From contig CAYOVG010000392.1 in the NCBI GenBank assembly GCA_964407285.1, forward strand, positions 1-6,128: a stretch of DNA of 6,128 nucleotides, given 5' to 3'. Within the stretch, counting starts at the first letter, position 1. Every line of letters starts with the position of its first letter. Below, piece by piece: positions 1 to 6,076 of the stretch. Both the position numbers and the translations under genes were made by a program. The DNA comes from CAYOVG01 sp964407285 (lineage in GTDB: Bacteria; Desulfobacterota; Syntrophobacteria; Syntrophobacterales; Syntrophobacteraceae). The notes beneath the pieces were generated by a model. That model was given only the letters and a program-made list of their open reading frames with translations. It was not told the origin of the DNA and ran no database searches.

Positions 1-266
1 GTCTCTTCCAGAACAGCGCGGAGCACGCTCTCTTTGCGGAGCTCCAGGAAACGGAGAGTGTGGCCGCGGCGAGCCTGGGCAGGTCGGACTATGACTCAGC
101 CCTGGAAGCCATGGCCAATCTCAAGGGATTCATAGACGCTTTCTTCGATTCGGTGATGGTCATGGATAAAGACGAGAGCATCCGTCGAAATCGCCTTGCG
201 CTGCTCACCCGGATCAGCGATCTCTTCAGACAGGTGGCGGATTTCAGGAAGATGCAGACCGGCTGA
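1..266 (+). CDS. glyS: Glycyl-tRNA synthetase beta subunit, C-terminal fragment
   Basis: Partial gene, cut by the left window edge; the reading frame is open from base 3 and ends at TGA 264-266. The 87 visible residues form the end of the helical anticodon-binding (DALR-like) domain of the beta subunit of heterotetrameric glycyl-tRNA synthetase, which charges tRNA-Gly in the cytoplasm. The recognisable family signature is the block AFFDSVMVMDKDESIRRNRL, followed by LALLTRISDLF and the terminal VADF. Many GlyS proteins end in a similar DAFFD-VMVM-D-RxNRLALL pattern, and this is recalled family knowledge, not a search result. A glyQ gene would be expected upstream, outside the window. The end looks normal, not truncated: the last residues (FRKMQTG) lie where the family usually stops. 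The next gene is over 500 bases away, so this is the last gene of its transcription unit. Confidence 0.87.
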   Translation, partial: LFQNSAEHALFAELQETESVAAASLGRSDYDSALEAMANLKGFIDAFFDSVMVMDKDESIRRNRLALLTRISDLFRQVADFRKMQTG

Positions 267-278
267 GCGACTGCCGGT
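258..278 (+). other. Short hairpin spanning the glyS stop codon
   Basis: ACCGGC (258-263) and GCCGGT (273-278) are perfect 6-bp complements around a 9-base loop that contains the TGA stop. No T-run follows, so it is not a canonical intrinsic terminator. It might act as a weak 3'-end structure, or it may be chance in GC-rich sequence. Confidence 0.25.
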
Positions 279-295
279 TCGCGGGAAGAAGATCG

Positions 296-545
296 ACCAC
301 GAAAGCCGACCTGCGCTGGATGTGGAGAGCAACAAAAGCATCAACCACGAAAGGCGCCAAAGACACGGCATAAACTCCGAGGGGGTTCCCGCGCGGGAGC
401 GTGGGAACCAGTCGCTCCTCGGAGTTCATCTCGTTGCAGCGCGGGAGTGCAAACCGTATTTTCGTGTCTTTCGTGCTTTTCGTGGTTTGTTCTCTCACAC
501 GCTCCCACGCTCCCGTGCGGGGGCCCGATCCGCCTCTTTCGTGGT
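296..545. repeat. Four-level nested inverted-repeat element
   Basis: Four pairs of complementary arms are nested inside one another. Pair A is 296-305 with 536-545 (10 of 10). Pair B is 343-367 with 463-487 (22 of 25). Pair C is 373-381 with 418-426 (9 of 9). Pair D is 384-390 with 403-409 (7 of 7). A and B are made of the motif CACGAAA on the left and TTTCGTG on the right; in the right arm of B, TTCGTG recurs with 9-base period at 461, 470 and 479, and again at 538. Short direct repeats also occur: TTTCGTGGTTTGTT at 478-491 and 537-550, and CCGGTTCGC at 274-282 and 555-563. No transposase or convincing ORF is present. It resembles dispersed intergenic palindromes or REP/MITE-like elements of environmental bacteria; that likeness is from memory. 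It may have inserted, in more than one step, after glyS. Confidence 0.7.
373..426. repeat. Core hairpin of the nested repeat, with GGGAGCGTGGGA motif
   Basis: AACTCCGAG (373-381) pairs perfectly with CTCGGAGTT (418-426), and just inside it GGTTCCC (384-390) pairs with GGGAACC (403-409), leaving a 12-base GC-rich loop. The loop and right arm contain CGGGAGCGTGGGA (394-406), whose exact 13-base reverse complement occurs at 503-515, outside pair B of the larger element. So 394-406 can pair either locally or with the distal copy. No T-tract follows. Confidence 0.6.
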
Positions 546-559
546 TTGTTTTCCCCGGT

Positions 560-798
560 TCGCAGTTTCTCATAATCTTTGAGCATCCCCTTGCACTATC
601 CCCTCTTATCCTTAATATGCTCTTTTAGAATGTGCTTGATTATGCTATTTAGATGTAAAATGGTTGTATTGCGGTTCGGCCGTTTATCCGATAGCGTTGC
701 AGGTCCCGGCGAAATCACGTCGAGGGTGTGAGCAGTATTGATTATGTTTTCACATCGAATATCGCTGTTCATTTCATAATACGTATGGGAGACCGGTC
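560..798 (+). promoter_or_regulatory. AT-rich non-coding leader upstream of the receiver gene
   Basis: After the repeat element, the sequence turns visibly AT-rich and has no credible ORF up to the start at 799. It is the expected place for the promoter of the response regulator and kinase genes. Promoter-like words are present but none has ideal spacing: TTGATT 636-641 with TAAAAT 656-661 (14-base spacer), TTTAGA 624-629 with TATTTA 646-651 (16 bases), and TTGATT 738-743 with the poor TATCGC 760-765 (16 bases). ATTATG (741-746) and CATAAT (775-780) form a widely spaced inverted pair. I found no convincing sigma-54 site. The exact promoter is unresolved. Confidence 0.35.
787..791 (+). promoter_or_regulatory. 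Ribosome binding site fixing a TTG start
   Basis: GGGAG lies 7 bases before TTG 799-801. The nearby ATG at 785-787 is in another frame, and the receiver frame has no upstream start before an in-frame stop at 739. This supports TTG as the true start. Confidence 0.6.
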
Positions 799-1242
799 TT
801 GGAATCAACCGATCAAGAAACTGTTATTCTTGTTGCCGACGATGACGAAGATGATTGCTTGCTGATAAAAGAAGCAATCCTGGATGCGGGGTTGGCGGGA
901 AAGGTCCACTTCGTTTACGATGGGACCGAGTTGATGGACTACCTCCATAGCTGTGTGGAGAAGGAGGCCGCTTCCGCCGAAGCTTACCCGGACCTCATCC
1001 TGCTTGACCTCAACATGCCGAGAAAAGACGGTAGAGAGGCCCTTCGGGAGCTGAAAGGCATCCCGAAGCTCAAAACCATCCCCGTGGTGGTTCTGACTAC
1101 ATCCGATGAGAAGAGAGATATTGAACTCTGTCGTGAACTCGGCGCAGCTTCGTTTATCACCAAGCCCATGAGATACGACGATTGGATCGACATCATGAAA
1201 GCTGTCTACAAGCACATCTTCCCCAAATCCGGACGGACCTGA
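799..1242 (+). CDS. Single-domain response regulator (CheY/Rcp1-like receiver)
   Basis: A 147-residue stand-alone receiver with no output domain, expected to be a cytoplasmic phospho-acceptor that works through protein contacts or as a relay step. The acidic pocket is D14-D15-D16, the phospho-acceptor is D70 in LILLDLNMP, the switch Thr is T100 in VVVLTTSD, and the conserved Lys is K122 in FITKPM, so all catalytic residues are present. The insertion between beta-2 and beta-3 (about residues 48-62) and the LTTSD motif resemble Rcp1-type receivers, first known as partners of phytochrome kinases. Nothing here indicates light sensing. The start is TTG at 799, supported by GGGAG 7 bases upstream. 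The REC-headed kinase starts 121 bases downstream on the same strand, so co-transcription is likely and that kinase, or the paralogous membrane kinase, is the natural candidate phosphodonor (inference). Confidence 0.9.
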   Translation: MESTDQETVILVADDDEDDCLLIKEAILDAGLAGKVHFVYDGTELMDYLHSCVEKEAASAEAYPDLILLDLNMPRKDGREALRELKGIPKLKTIPVVVLTTSDEKRDIELCRELGAASFITKPMRYDDWIDIMKAVYKHIFPKSGRT

Positions 1243-1349
1243 ACGGCCCGGCCCCCCCGGGTAGTTTGCGCCGCTATGAATTCCCGAAATCAGAAAGCCG
1301 GAAGCCTGCCCGTGGAGCCGAGGCGGCATGGTGGTTCAGGGCCGGCGCC

Positions 1350-1354
1350 AGGAG
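1350..1354 (+). promoter_or_regulatory. Ribosome binding site choosing the 1364 start
   Basis: AGGAG lies 9 bases before ATG 1364. The alternative upstream ATG at 1328 has only a GAGG 4 bases away, and its 12 extra residues precede the natural start of a receiver domain. The 1364 start is therefore preferred. Confidence 0.65.
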
Positions 1355-1363
1355 ATTGCGCCA

Positions 1364-3031
1364 ATGGGTAAACAGCCGGTTAGAATCCTTCTTATCGATG
1401 ATGACGAAGACGACTATGTAATGATTCGCAAGCTCATCTCGGAAGGTTTTCTCAAGGACTGTAATTTCCGTTGGATCGCATCCTACGACGATGGCCTGGA
1501 AGCGATAGGGTCCAATGAGTATGATGTCTGCCTCCTGGACTATCGGCTGGGCAGGCAGGATGGGCTGGACCTGCTTCGGGAATTGAGCGGGTCCGCCCGC
1601 AGAGTACCCATCATCTTCTTGACGGGCCATGGCAGCTATAGTGTCGATCTGGAGGCGATGAAGGCGGGCGCCGCCGATTACCTGGTCAAAGGGCAGTTCG
1701 ACGCCGACCTGCTCGAACGTTCCATCCGCTATGCATTGGAGAGAAACAGGGTTCAGGAGGACCTGAGAGACCACGCGGAGAAATTGAGGGAGACCAATTA
1801 TGAGTTGTCCCGGGCTCTTGGCGATCTGCGCATTACGGAGGAGAAATTGCTCCGACAGAACAAGAAGCTCAAAATGACGCAGGAGCAGTTGCTTTACCGG
1901 AACGAGGAGCTCTTGATCGCCCGTGAGTCCGCGGAGGTTGAACGCCAGCGCTACCTGGACCTGTTCAACTACGCTCCCGAAGGCTATATGGTGACAGACG
2001 AGGACGGCAGGATACTGGAGGCCAACCGTGCGGCGAAAGCTCTTCTGAGGATGAAAATGGACGCTCTGGCGGGCGCTCCCTTCGAGTCCTTTGTCGATGA
2101 GGAAGACCTTGAAGAATACAGAGAACAGGTACAGCGTCTGAAACGGCTCAGGTCCATACGCAACTGGGAGGTGCGCCTCAAAGTCGACGACCGGCCTTCT
2201 TTTTACGTGGAAATCAACACCATGATAATTCTTCCGCGCTCCGGCGAGCATTTCACCTTCCGCTGGTCGATTCAGGATATATCCAGGCGAAAGAGGGCCG
2301 AGGGGTTGCTCAAGGACTCGGAAGGGGAGTTGCGGTTTTTGTCTACGAGGCTTCTCACGGCCCAGGAGGAGGAGCGCAAGAAGATTGCCGGGGAGCTTCA
2401 TGACAGTGTTGGTTCATTGCTGGGGGCTGTGCAGTTCAGTTTGCGGAATGCCATCGGCAGGGCGGAAGAGGGTGAGACAAACATCGAGATGCTTCAAAAC
2501 ATCGCCTCCCTGATCGAGAGGACTATAGAAGAATCAAGGCGGATAATGACGGACCTTCGTCCCTCGATCCTCGATGATCTGGGAATCGTGGCCACGATAA
2601 AGTGGTTTTGCGTGCAGCAGCGCGGCGTCTATCCATCTATAAGCTTCGACGAGAGTGTTACCCTGGAGGAAGAAGACGTACCGGAGGAACTCAATGTTGT
2701 TTTGTTCAGGATTATCCAGGAAGCTTTCCACAACATCGTGAAGTACAGCAAGGCGGAACGGGTGCTCGTGTCCCTCGGAAAAAACAGCGAACACATAGAA
2801 CTTACCATACGGGATAACGGGACGGGTTTTGACAAGAACCTGGTGTTGTCCAGGGACAATCCCCGGAAGGGACTGGGGCTGACCAGCATGAGGGAGAGGG
2901 CCGAGCTGTCCGGCGGGACATTCTCCCTGGATTCCGCCGTTGGTGAAGGAACGACTATCAGGGTCGTGTGGCCGGGCAAGGGTGAAGAGCCGGCCGGCGG
3001 TCCCCGGTTCGAAGAGAATGCGTCGGCGTGA
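1364..3031 (+). CDS. Soluble REC-PAS-HisKA_3 sensor histidine kinase
   Basis: A 555-residue cytoplasmic histidine kinase with no membrane segment. Residues 5-120 are a receiver with D12/D13, phospho-acceptor D59 (VCLLDYRLG), T87 and K109 all present. About 125-195 is a charged, Leu-rich coiled coil. About 196-315 is a PAS domain (NYAPEGYMVTDEDGRILEAN) ending in DISRRKRAE. The HisKA_3 dimerisation domain carries H346 in ELHDSVGS and the TDLRPSILDDLG block, and the HATPase domain has N457 (EAFHNIVKYS), D484 (RDNGTGFD) and the G503-L-G-L lid motif. This places it with the NarX/DesK/UhpB class of kinases. Its REC-first order suggests that it reads the phosphorylation of its own receiver, possibly set by another kinase. 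In the DxxxQ phosphatase motif the Gln is replaced by S351. The start at 1364 is chosen on AGGAG spacing. A small GC-rich hairpin (1247-1261) without a T-run lies in the gap after the receiver gene. The kinase core is paralogous to the minus-strand kinase downstream. Confidence 0.92.
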   Translation: MGKQPVRILLIDDDEDDYVMIRKLISEGFLKDCNFRWIASYDDGLEAIGSNEYDVCLLDYRLGRQDGLDLLRELSGSARRVPIIFLTGHGSYSVDLEAMKAGAADYLVKGQFDADLLERSIRYALERNRVQEDLRDHAEKLRETNYELSRALGDLRITEEKLLRQNKKLKMTQEQLLYRNEELLIARESAEVERQRYLDLFNYAPEGYMVTDEDGRILEANRAAKALLRMKMDALAGAPFESFVDEEDLEEYREQVQRLKRLRSIRNWEVRLKVDDRPSFYVEINTMIILPRSGEHFTFRWSIQDISRRKRAEGLLKDSEGELRFLSTRLLTAQEEERKKIAGELHDSVGSLLGAVQFSLRNAIGRAEEGETNIEMLQNIASLIERTIEESRRIMTDLRPSILDDLGIVATIKWFCVQQRGVYPSISFDESVTLEEEDVPEELNVVLFRIIQEAFHNIVKYSKAERVLVSLGKNSEHIELTIRDNGTGFDKNLVLSRDNPRKGLGLTSMRERAELSGGTFSLDSAVGEGTTIRVVWPGKGEEPAGGPRFEENASA

Positions 3032-3045
3032 AACGAAAATCCTTT

Positions 3046-3073
3046 CGGCCGGAATAATTCCCCTGCCGGTCCG
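3046..3073. terminator. Bulged hairpin in the convergent gap
   Basis: CGGCCGG (3046-3052) pairs with CCGGTCCG (3066-3073) with one bulged base, around a 13-base loop, midway in the 53-base gap between two converging kinase genes. A bidirectional terminator is expected here. Read on the minus strand it is followed by a loose T-rich stretch (GGATTTTCGTTT). On the plus strand no T-run follows. The support is mainly positional. Confidence 0.3.
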
Positions 3074-3084
3074 TATCGACACCT

Positions 3085-5295
3085 TCATGGTTCGCTGAGC
3101 GGCCATCGAGCCCTGATGGTGGTGCCTTCCCCTATGATCGATTCGATGGAGAAAGAACCTCCGAAAAGCTCCGTCCGCTCCTTCATGCTGCTGAGGCCCA
3201 GGCCCTGCATGGGGTTTTTCATATTGGTCGCATCCTCCACGCTGAATCCCTCTCCACTGTCTGCAATCACAAGCTCTATCGCGGCTTCTTTCTTCCCGAG
3301 CGAGATATCCACGAACTCGGCCCTGCTATACTTGGCGATGTTGTGGAATGCTTCCTGAATGACCCTGTAAATGACGATTTTCAAGTGGTCGGGCACATGC
3401 TCTTCCTCAATATCTATATCCCTGTCGATAGTGACATTCGGATGAATTCTCTGGTGCTGCCTGCAGAACCAGCCGATGGTCGCCACGATGCCGAGGTCGT
3501 CCAGGATGGATGGCCTCAGGTCGGTCATGATCCTGCGGGCGTCCTCGATGGTGAGCTGGACCATCGGTACGAGGCTTTCCAGGGACTCTACCGTCGATTC
3601 CGCCTTACTGCTGCTATCATCGGGGTGGAGCAGTCTGTTGAGAGTGTTTTCGATGGAAAACTTGATAGCGCTCAACGACTGGCCGATGCTGTCGTGGAGT
3701 TCATTGGCTATTCTCTTGCGCTCCTTTTCCTGAGCGGTGAGGAGTTGCGAGGAGAGGTGCCGGAGTTGCTTTTCCGAATCGTGCAGAGCCATTTCCGCCA
3801 CCTTGCGCTCGGTAATGTCGCGTCCTTCGAACAGGAGAAGCTCCACCTCATTGTTCTCATCGCTTATCGGCATAATGGAGAAATCGATAGTCGCCGTCAC
3901 ATCCCCGCTTCCCATGAACTCCGCTTCTCCACGTACGAAGTGCCCCATTGCCGCATACATGATTGCTTCCTCCAGGCGGCCGGCGCTCTCCGGTGATTCG
4001 CGCCACCATTTCATATCCCAGAAGTACTTGCCGAATACATCCGAATTGCGCATGCCGACGAAGGTGAGCGCCGACTGGTTCATCTCCAGCACGCAGCCGT
4101 TCGTTTGGAGCAGCCCCATGAACTGAAAGGTCTGATTGAAAACGGCGCGCAGTCTCCTGCCGCTATCCCTCAGCAACTCTTCCAGTTGTTCCGATTCGAT
4201 CTGACGCCTCTGCAGCGCTTCAGCCATTTCGTCCAGCGCGCTTCCCACCATGCCCAGCTCCCCGTGCCGGCACGGAAGTCCCGTCCGCGTGCTCAGGTCC
4301 CCTTCGGCAAGTTTTCGGGTAGCGTTCACCAGGGTGGAAAGCCCTCTGAGGAGCAGGAAATTGCCCGCTCCCCATATGAGGAGGACGGCCAGCAAAGTGG
4401 CGAGAGCGACGAACAGCAATTTTTCCTTCAATAACCGTCTTGATTTGCTGTAGGCCGAATCTTTGGGAATGCCCGCTCGCAGATACTTCGCTTCGCCGGA
4501 ATCGGAAAGCGTGACAATCGCGTAAAGGCGTTCTACTCCGTCGGAATCAGCCTGTTCGACGATTTCGCTGATTCCATCGAAAGTGTCGTGCTGTTCCGCG
4601 GCGGCGGGAATAACAGCTACGGTGCTTCCAATCAAATCTCTGCTATAGGGGTGTCTTGCCAGAACCATCCCTTCCCGATTCAACAGATCGACCGAGGCCT
4701 CGTCGGGCAACTCATAGTTCGTCGCAATTCTGTCGAACCAGTCGGGCGGCTGTACCGCGAAGAGAAAAGACCGCGCGTTTCCGTCTCTTCCCGGGATGGG
4801 ACATATGTGCGCCGGGTGCAGAACCTGTTCCAGGCGGATGAAGGTAGTGTGTACGTATTCCTGAGAATGGCCCGCCTCGACGGATGCGCGCTGACAGCAG
4901 GGTGATACGGCGTCGGGAGGAATAGACTGAAGAACCGGCATCCGTCCGCAGATTTTTTTCCCTTCGGGGCTGCACACCTGGAGACCCGAAAACGGCGAAT
5001 CGATCTTGAGTGCGTGCTCCAGTTGAGCGTTGCACGCTTGCGGATCGGCTTCCGGGAACAGCAGGGCGGGGGCATCGGCCAGTGTCGATAAGATATCCCG
5101 AGTCTTGAGGTCCAACCTCTCCTTTTCCGCCGCCATCTGTCGGGCCAGTTGGAGAAGGTTCTCCCTGACCTGTGTTTCCGCAAGCCTGGAGATTTCTAGG
5201 GCGCTGTGGAGGCTGAGCAAGAAGAGGGGAAGGATTGCCAGAATGGTCAGTAACAGCAGACCTGTTCGAGAGTTCAATGCACGGAACCTTTCCAT
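3085..5295 (-). CDS. Membrane sensor histidine kinase (periplasmic sensor-HAMP-PAS-HisKA_3)
   Basis: A 736-residue inner-membrane histidine kinase. TM1 is about residues 12-33 (LLLLTILAILPLFLLSLH). A periplasmic sensor of about 255 residues follows and looks like a double-CACHE type; it contains six cysteines (C88, C108, C116, C133, C134, C165). TM2 is about 293-315, HAMP about 316-370 (RKLAEGDLSTRTG), and PAS about 380-500 ending RDITERK. HisKA_3 has H534 in ELHDSIGQ with the phosphatase Gln Q539, and the HATPase has N652, D679 (ADSGEGF) and G698-L-G. All catalytic residues are intact. It probably senses a small extracytoplasmic ligand and phosphorylates a receiver; the ligand and partner are not shown. 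The start at 5295 is chosen because GGGAG lies 8 bases upstream and TM1 follows at once. The frame stays open to a TTG at 5496, but those 67 residues look unlike a signal sequence. It is convergent with the soluble kinase, and its catalytic core is a diverged duplicate of that one. Confidence 0.92.
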   Translation of the reverse strand: MERFRALNSRTGLLLLTILAILPLFLLSLHSALEISRLAETQVRENLLQLARQMAAEKERLDLKTRDILSTLADAPALLFPEADPQACNAQLEHALKIDSPFSGLQVCSPEGKKICGRMPVLQSIPPDAVSPCCQRASVEAGHSQEYVHTTFIRLEQVLHPAHICPIPGRDGNARSFLFAVQPPDWFDRIATNYELPDEASVDLLNREGMVLARHPYSRDLIGSTVAVIPAAAEQHDTFDGISEIVEQADSDGVERLYAIVTLSDSGEAKYLRAGIPKDSAYSKSRRLLKEKLLFVALATLLAVLLIWGAGNFLLLRGLSTLVNATRKLAEGDLSTRTGLPCRHGELGMVGSALDEMAEALQRRQIESEQLEELLRDSGRRLRAVFNQTFQFMGLLQTNGCVLEMNQSALTFVGMRNSDVFGKYFWDMKWWRESPESAGRLEEAIMYAAMGHFVRGEAEFMGSGDVTATIDFSIMPISDENNEVELLLFEGRDITERKVAEMALHDSEKQLRHLSSQLLTAQEKERKRIANELHDSIGQSLSAIKFSIENTLNRLLHPDDSSSKAESTVESLESLVPMVQLTIEDARRIMTDLRPSILDDLGIVATIGWFCRQHQRIHPNVTIDRDIDIEEEHVPDHLKIVIYRVIQEAFHNIAKYSRAEFVDISLGKKEAAIELVIADSGEGFSVEDATNMKNPMQGLGLSSMKERTELFGGSFSIESIIGEGTTIRARWPLSEP

Positions 5296-5303
5296 CAATC
5301 CAT

Positions 5304-5308
5304 CTCCC
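5304..5308 (-). promoter_or_regulatory. Ribosome binding site of the membrane kinase
   Basis: On the minus strand GGGAG lies 8 bases before ATG 5295-5293. It is the best-spaced Shine-Dalgarno site among the in-frame candidates, including ATG or TTG codons further upstream up to 5496, and it decides the start. Confidence 0.6.
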
Positions 5309-5319
5309 GTTTCAACTGC

Positions 5320-5349
5320 ATTAAACCATAGATCCCGCGGGTACCGCAA
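5320..5349 (-). promoter_or_regulatory. Possible promoter of the membrane kinase
   Basis: On the minus strand TTGCGG (5349-5344) and TTTAAT (5325-5320; 5 of 6 to TATAAT) are separated by 18 bases. The spacer contains the 8-base palindrome CCCGCGGG (5334-5341), which could be an operator half or chance. The -35 match is poor. It would leave a leader of only about 20 bases. Confidence 0.25.
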
Positions 5350-5509
5350 TTCGACCGGCATCGCTATACTCAGGATGTGGGGCGCTACACCCCGATGGGA
5401 CAGTAGGCGAATCAGCCTGTAATACATTTTCTCTATCACCATGAACCGGTTCACGTCAATACCTATTTCGGATGCCGGGTTGATCGTCGGACGCAACGTT
5501 CATTAGCTC

Positions 5510-5539
5510 TTGCGCTCTCAATGCGTCCCGCTGTAGAAT
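5510..5539 (+). promoter_or_regulatory. Possible promoter of the PilZ gene
   Basis: TTGCGC (5510-5515) and TAGAAT (5534-5539; 5 of 6 to TATAAT) are separated by 18 bases, about 75 bases before the PilZ start. It is a sigma-70-like candidate and the best one that I see in the divergent region between the membrane kinase and the PilZ gene. Confidence 0.35.
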
Positions 5540-5558
5540 TCGAGATGCAAAAAATTGA

Positions 5559-5574
5559 GCCGCATTTGTGCGGC
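5559..5574 (+). other. Small perfect hairpin in the PilZ leader
   Basis: GCCGCA (5559-5564) and TGCGGC (5569-5574) form a perfect 6-bp stem with the tetraloop TTTG. It lies between the candidate promoter and the ribosome binding site, so it would sit in the 5' leader of the mRNA. No T-run follows. It is too small to be called a known riboswitch. Confidence 0.35.
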
Positions 5575-5602
5575 AGCCTGCGCCCCGTCGGATAACCGTT
5601 CA

Positions 5603-5608
5603 AAGGAA
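5603..5608 (+). promoter_or_regulatory. Ribosome binding site fixing the PilZ start
   Basis: AAGGAA at 5603-5608 (core AAGGA) ends 6-7 bases before ATG 5615. The longer in-frame option at 5555 has no such site and would place the 5559-5574 hairpin inside the coding region. Confidence 0.65.
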
Positions 5609-5614
5609 GCGGAA

Positions 5615-6076
5615 ATGATAACGCAAACCGCATATGTCAGTGAGAAGAACGAAGCGACTATCATATGTGTCAATTGCGGAAGGACCAGACTCATCGGCGT
5701 GTCGCCCGAGGGAGTCTACAAGCCGGTTAAGGCCAAATGCGCCTGTGGCTTCAGATTCCTGGTCAGTTTCGAGAAGAGGCAGCACTACAGGAAGGAGACC
5801 CATCTCTTCGGTGAATATTTGAAAGCGGGCCCGGATAAGGAGGTGGGGCAGATGGTGGTAAAGGACATCTCCAGGACGGGCCTGAGGTTCCGGACGGAAA
5901 GAAACCACGGCATCGGAGTGGGCGACATCGTCAGGGTATCGTTTAATCTCGACGATTCCGGGAGCACCTTGATTTCGAAGACGGTTGAGGCCATGCGCAT
6001 AGAGGGGCGCATGGTCGGCGCAAAGTTCTGCGATCATGAAATAGAGAAGGCGCTTGCGTTTTACCTGATGGCCTGA
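5615..6076 (+). CDS. PilZ-domain protein with N-terminal Cys4 zinc-ribbon-like motif
   Basis: A 153-residue cytoplasmic protein. Residues 18-44 carry CVNC (C18, C21) and CAC (C42, C44), a Cys4 arrangement like a small zinc ribbon. Residues from about 54 to the end form a PilZ domain. The c-di-GMP-binding residues are present: R55 and R59 in an RxxxR motif, and D84, S86 and G89 in DISRTG, followed by strands typical of the barrel (GDIVRVSFNLDD, GRMVGAKFCD). It should therefore bind c-di-GMP and pass the signal to an unknown partner, for example in motility, exopolysaccharide or pilus control. No cyclase or phosphodiesterase is in the window. It is transcribed divergently from the membrane kinase. 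The start at 5615 is chosen on AAGGA spacing over an in-frame upstream option at 5555. The stop is followed at once by a tandem heptamer array. Confidence 0.88.
   Translation: MITQTAYVSEKNEATIICVNCGRTRLIGVSPEGVYKPVKAKCACGFRFLVSFEKRQHYRKETHLFGEYLKAGPDKEVGQMVVKDISRTGLRFRTERNHGIGVGDIVRVSFNLDDSGSTLISKTVEAMRIEGRMVGAKFCDHEIEKALAFYLMA

Noticed and set aside
296..545. A CRISPR array
   Set aside because: The repeats are few, inverted rather than regularly spaced direct repeats, have no unique equal-length spacers, and no cas gene is near.
196..628. Several overlapping small open frames in the glyS-receiver intergenic region on both strands
   Set aside because: They run through palindromic repeat arms, have compositions dominated by the repeats, and show no conserved motif or good start signal.
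660..700. A sigma-54 promoter near GGCCGTTTATCC
   Set aside because: The GG-to-GC spacing of the -24/-12 consensus is not satisfied.
1247..1261. An intrinsic terminator between the receiver and soluble kinase genes
   Set aside because: The CCCGG/CCGGG stem is only 5 bp in a C-run and has no following T-tract, so I treat the two genes as probably co-transcribed.
1274..2401. A 375-codon open frame on the minus strand opposite the soluble kinase
   Set aside because: It lies fully antisense to a kinase with intact domain motifs, its translation shows no recognisable domain, and GC-rich coding sequence often leaves such shadow frames open.
3343..3996. A 217-codon open frame on the plus strand opposite the membrane kinase
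   Set aside because: It is antisense to the HisKA_3/PAS region of a convincing gene, has no recognisable domain, and has no clear ribosome binding site.
5296..5496. A 67-residue N-terminal extension of the membrane kinase to a TTG at 5496
   Set aside because: The extension has no signal-like or domain features, weak start signals, and would displace the TM1 that normally sits at the N-terminus. GGGAG before ATG 5295 is a better start.
5555..5614. A 20-residue N-terminal extension of the PilZ protein
   Set aside because: No ribosome binding site is well placed for it, and the stretch contains a hairpin and lies in the leader. AAGGA before ATG 5615 explains initiation better.
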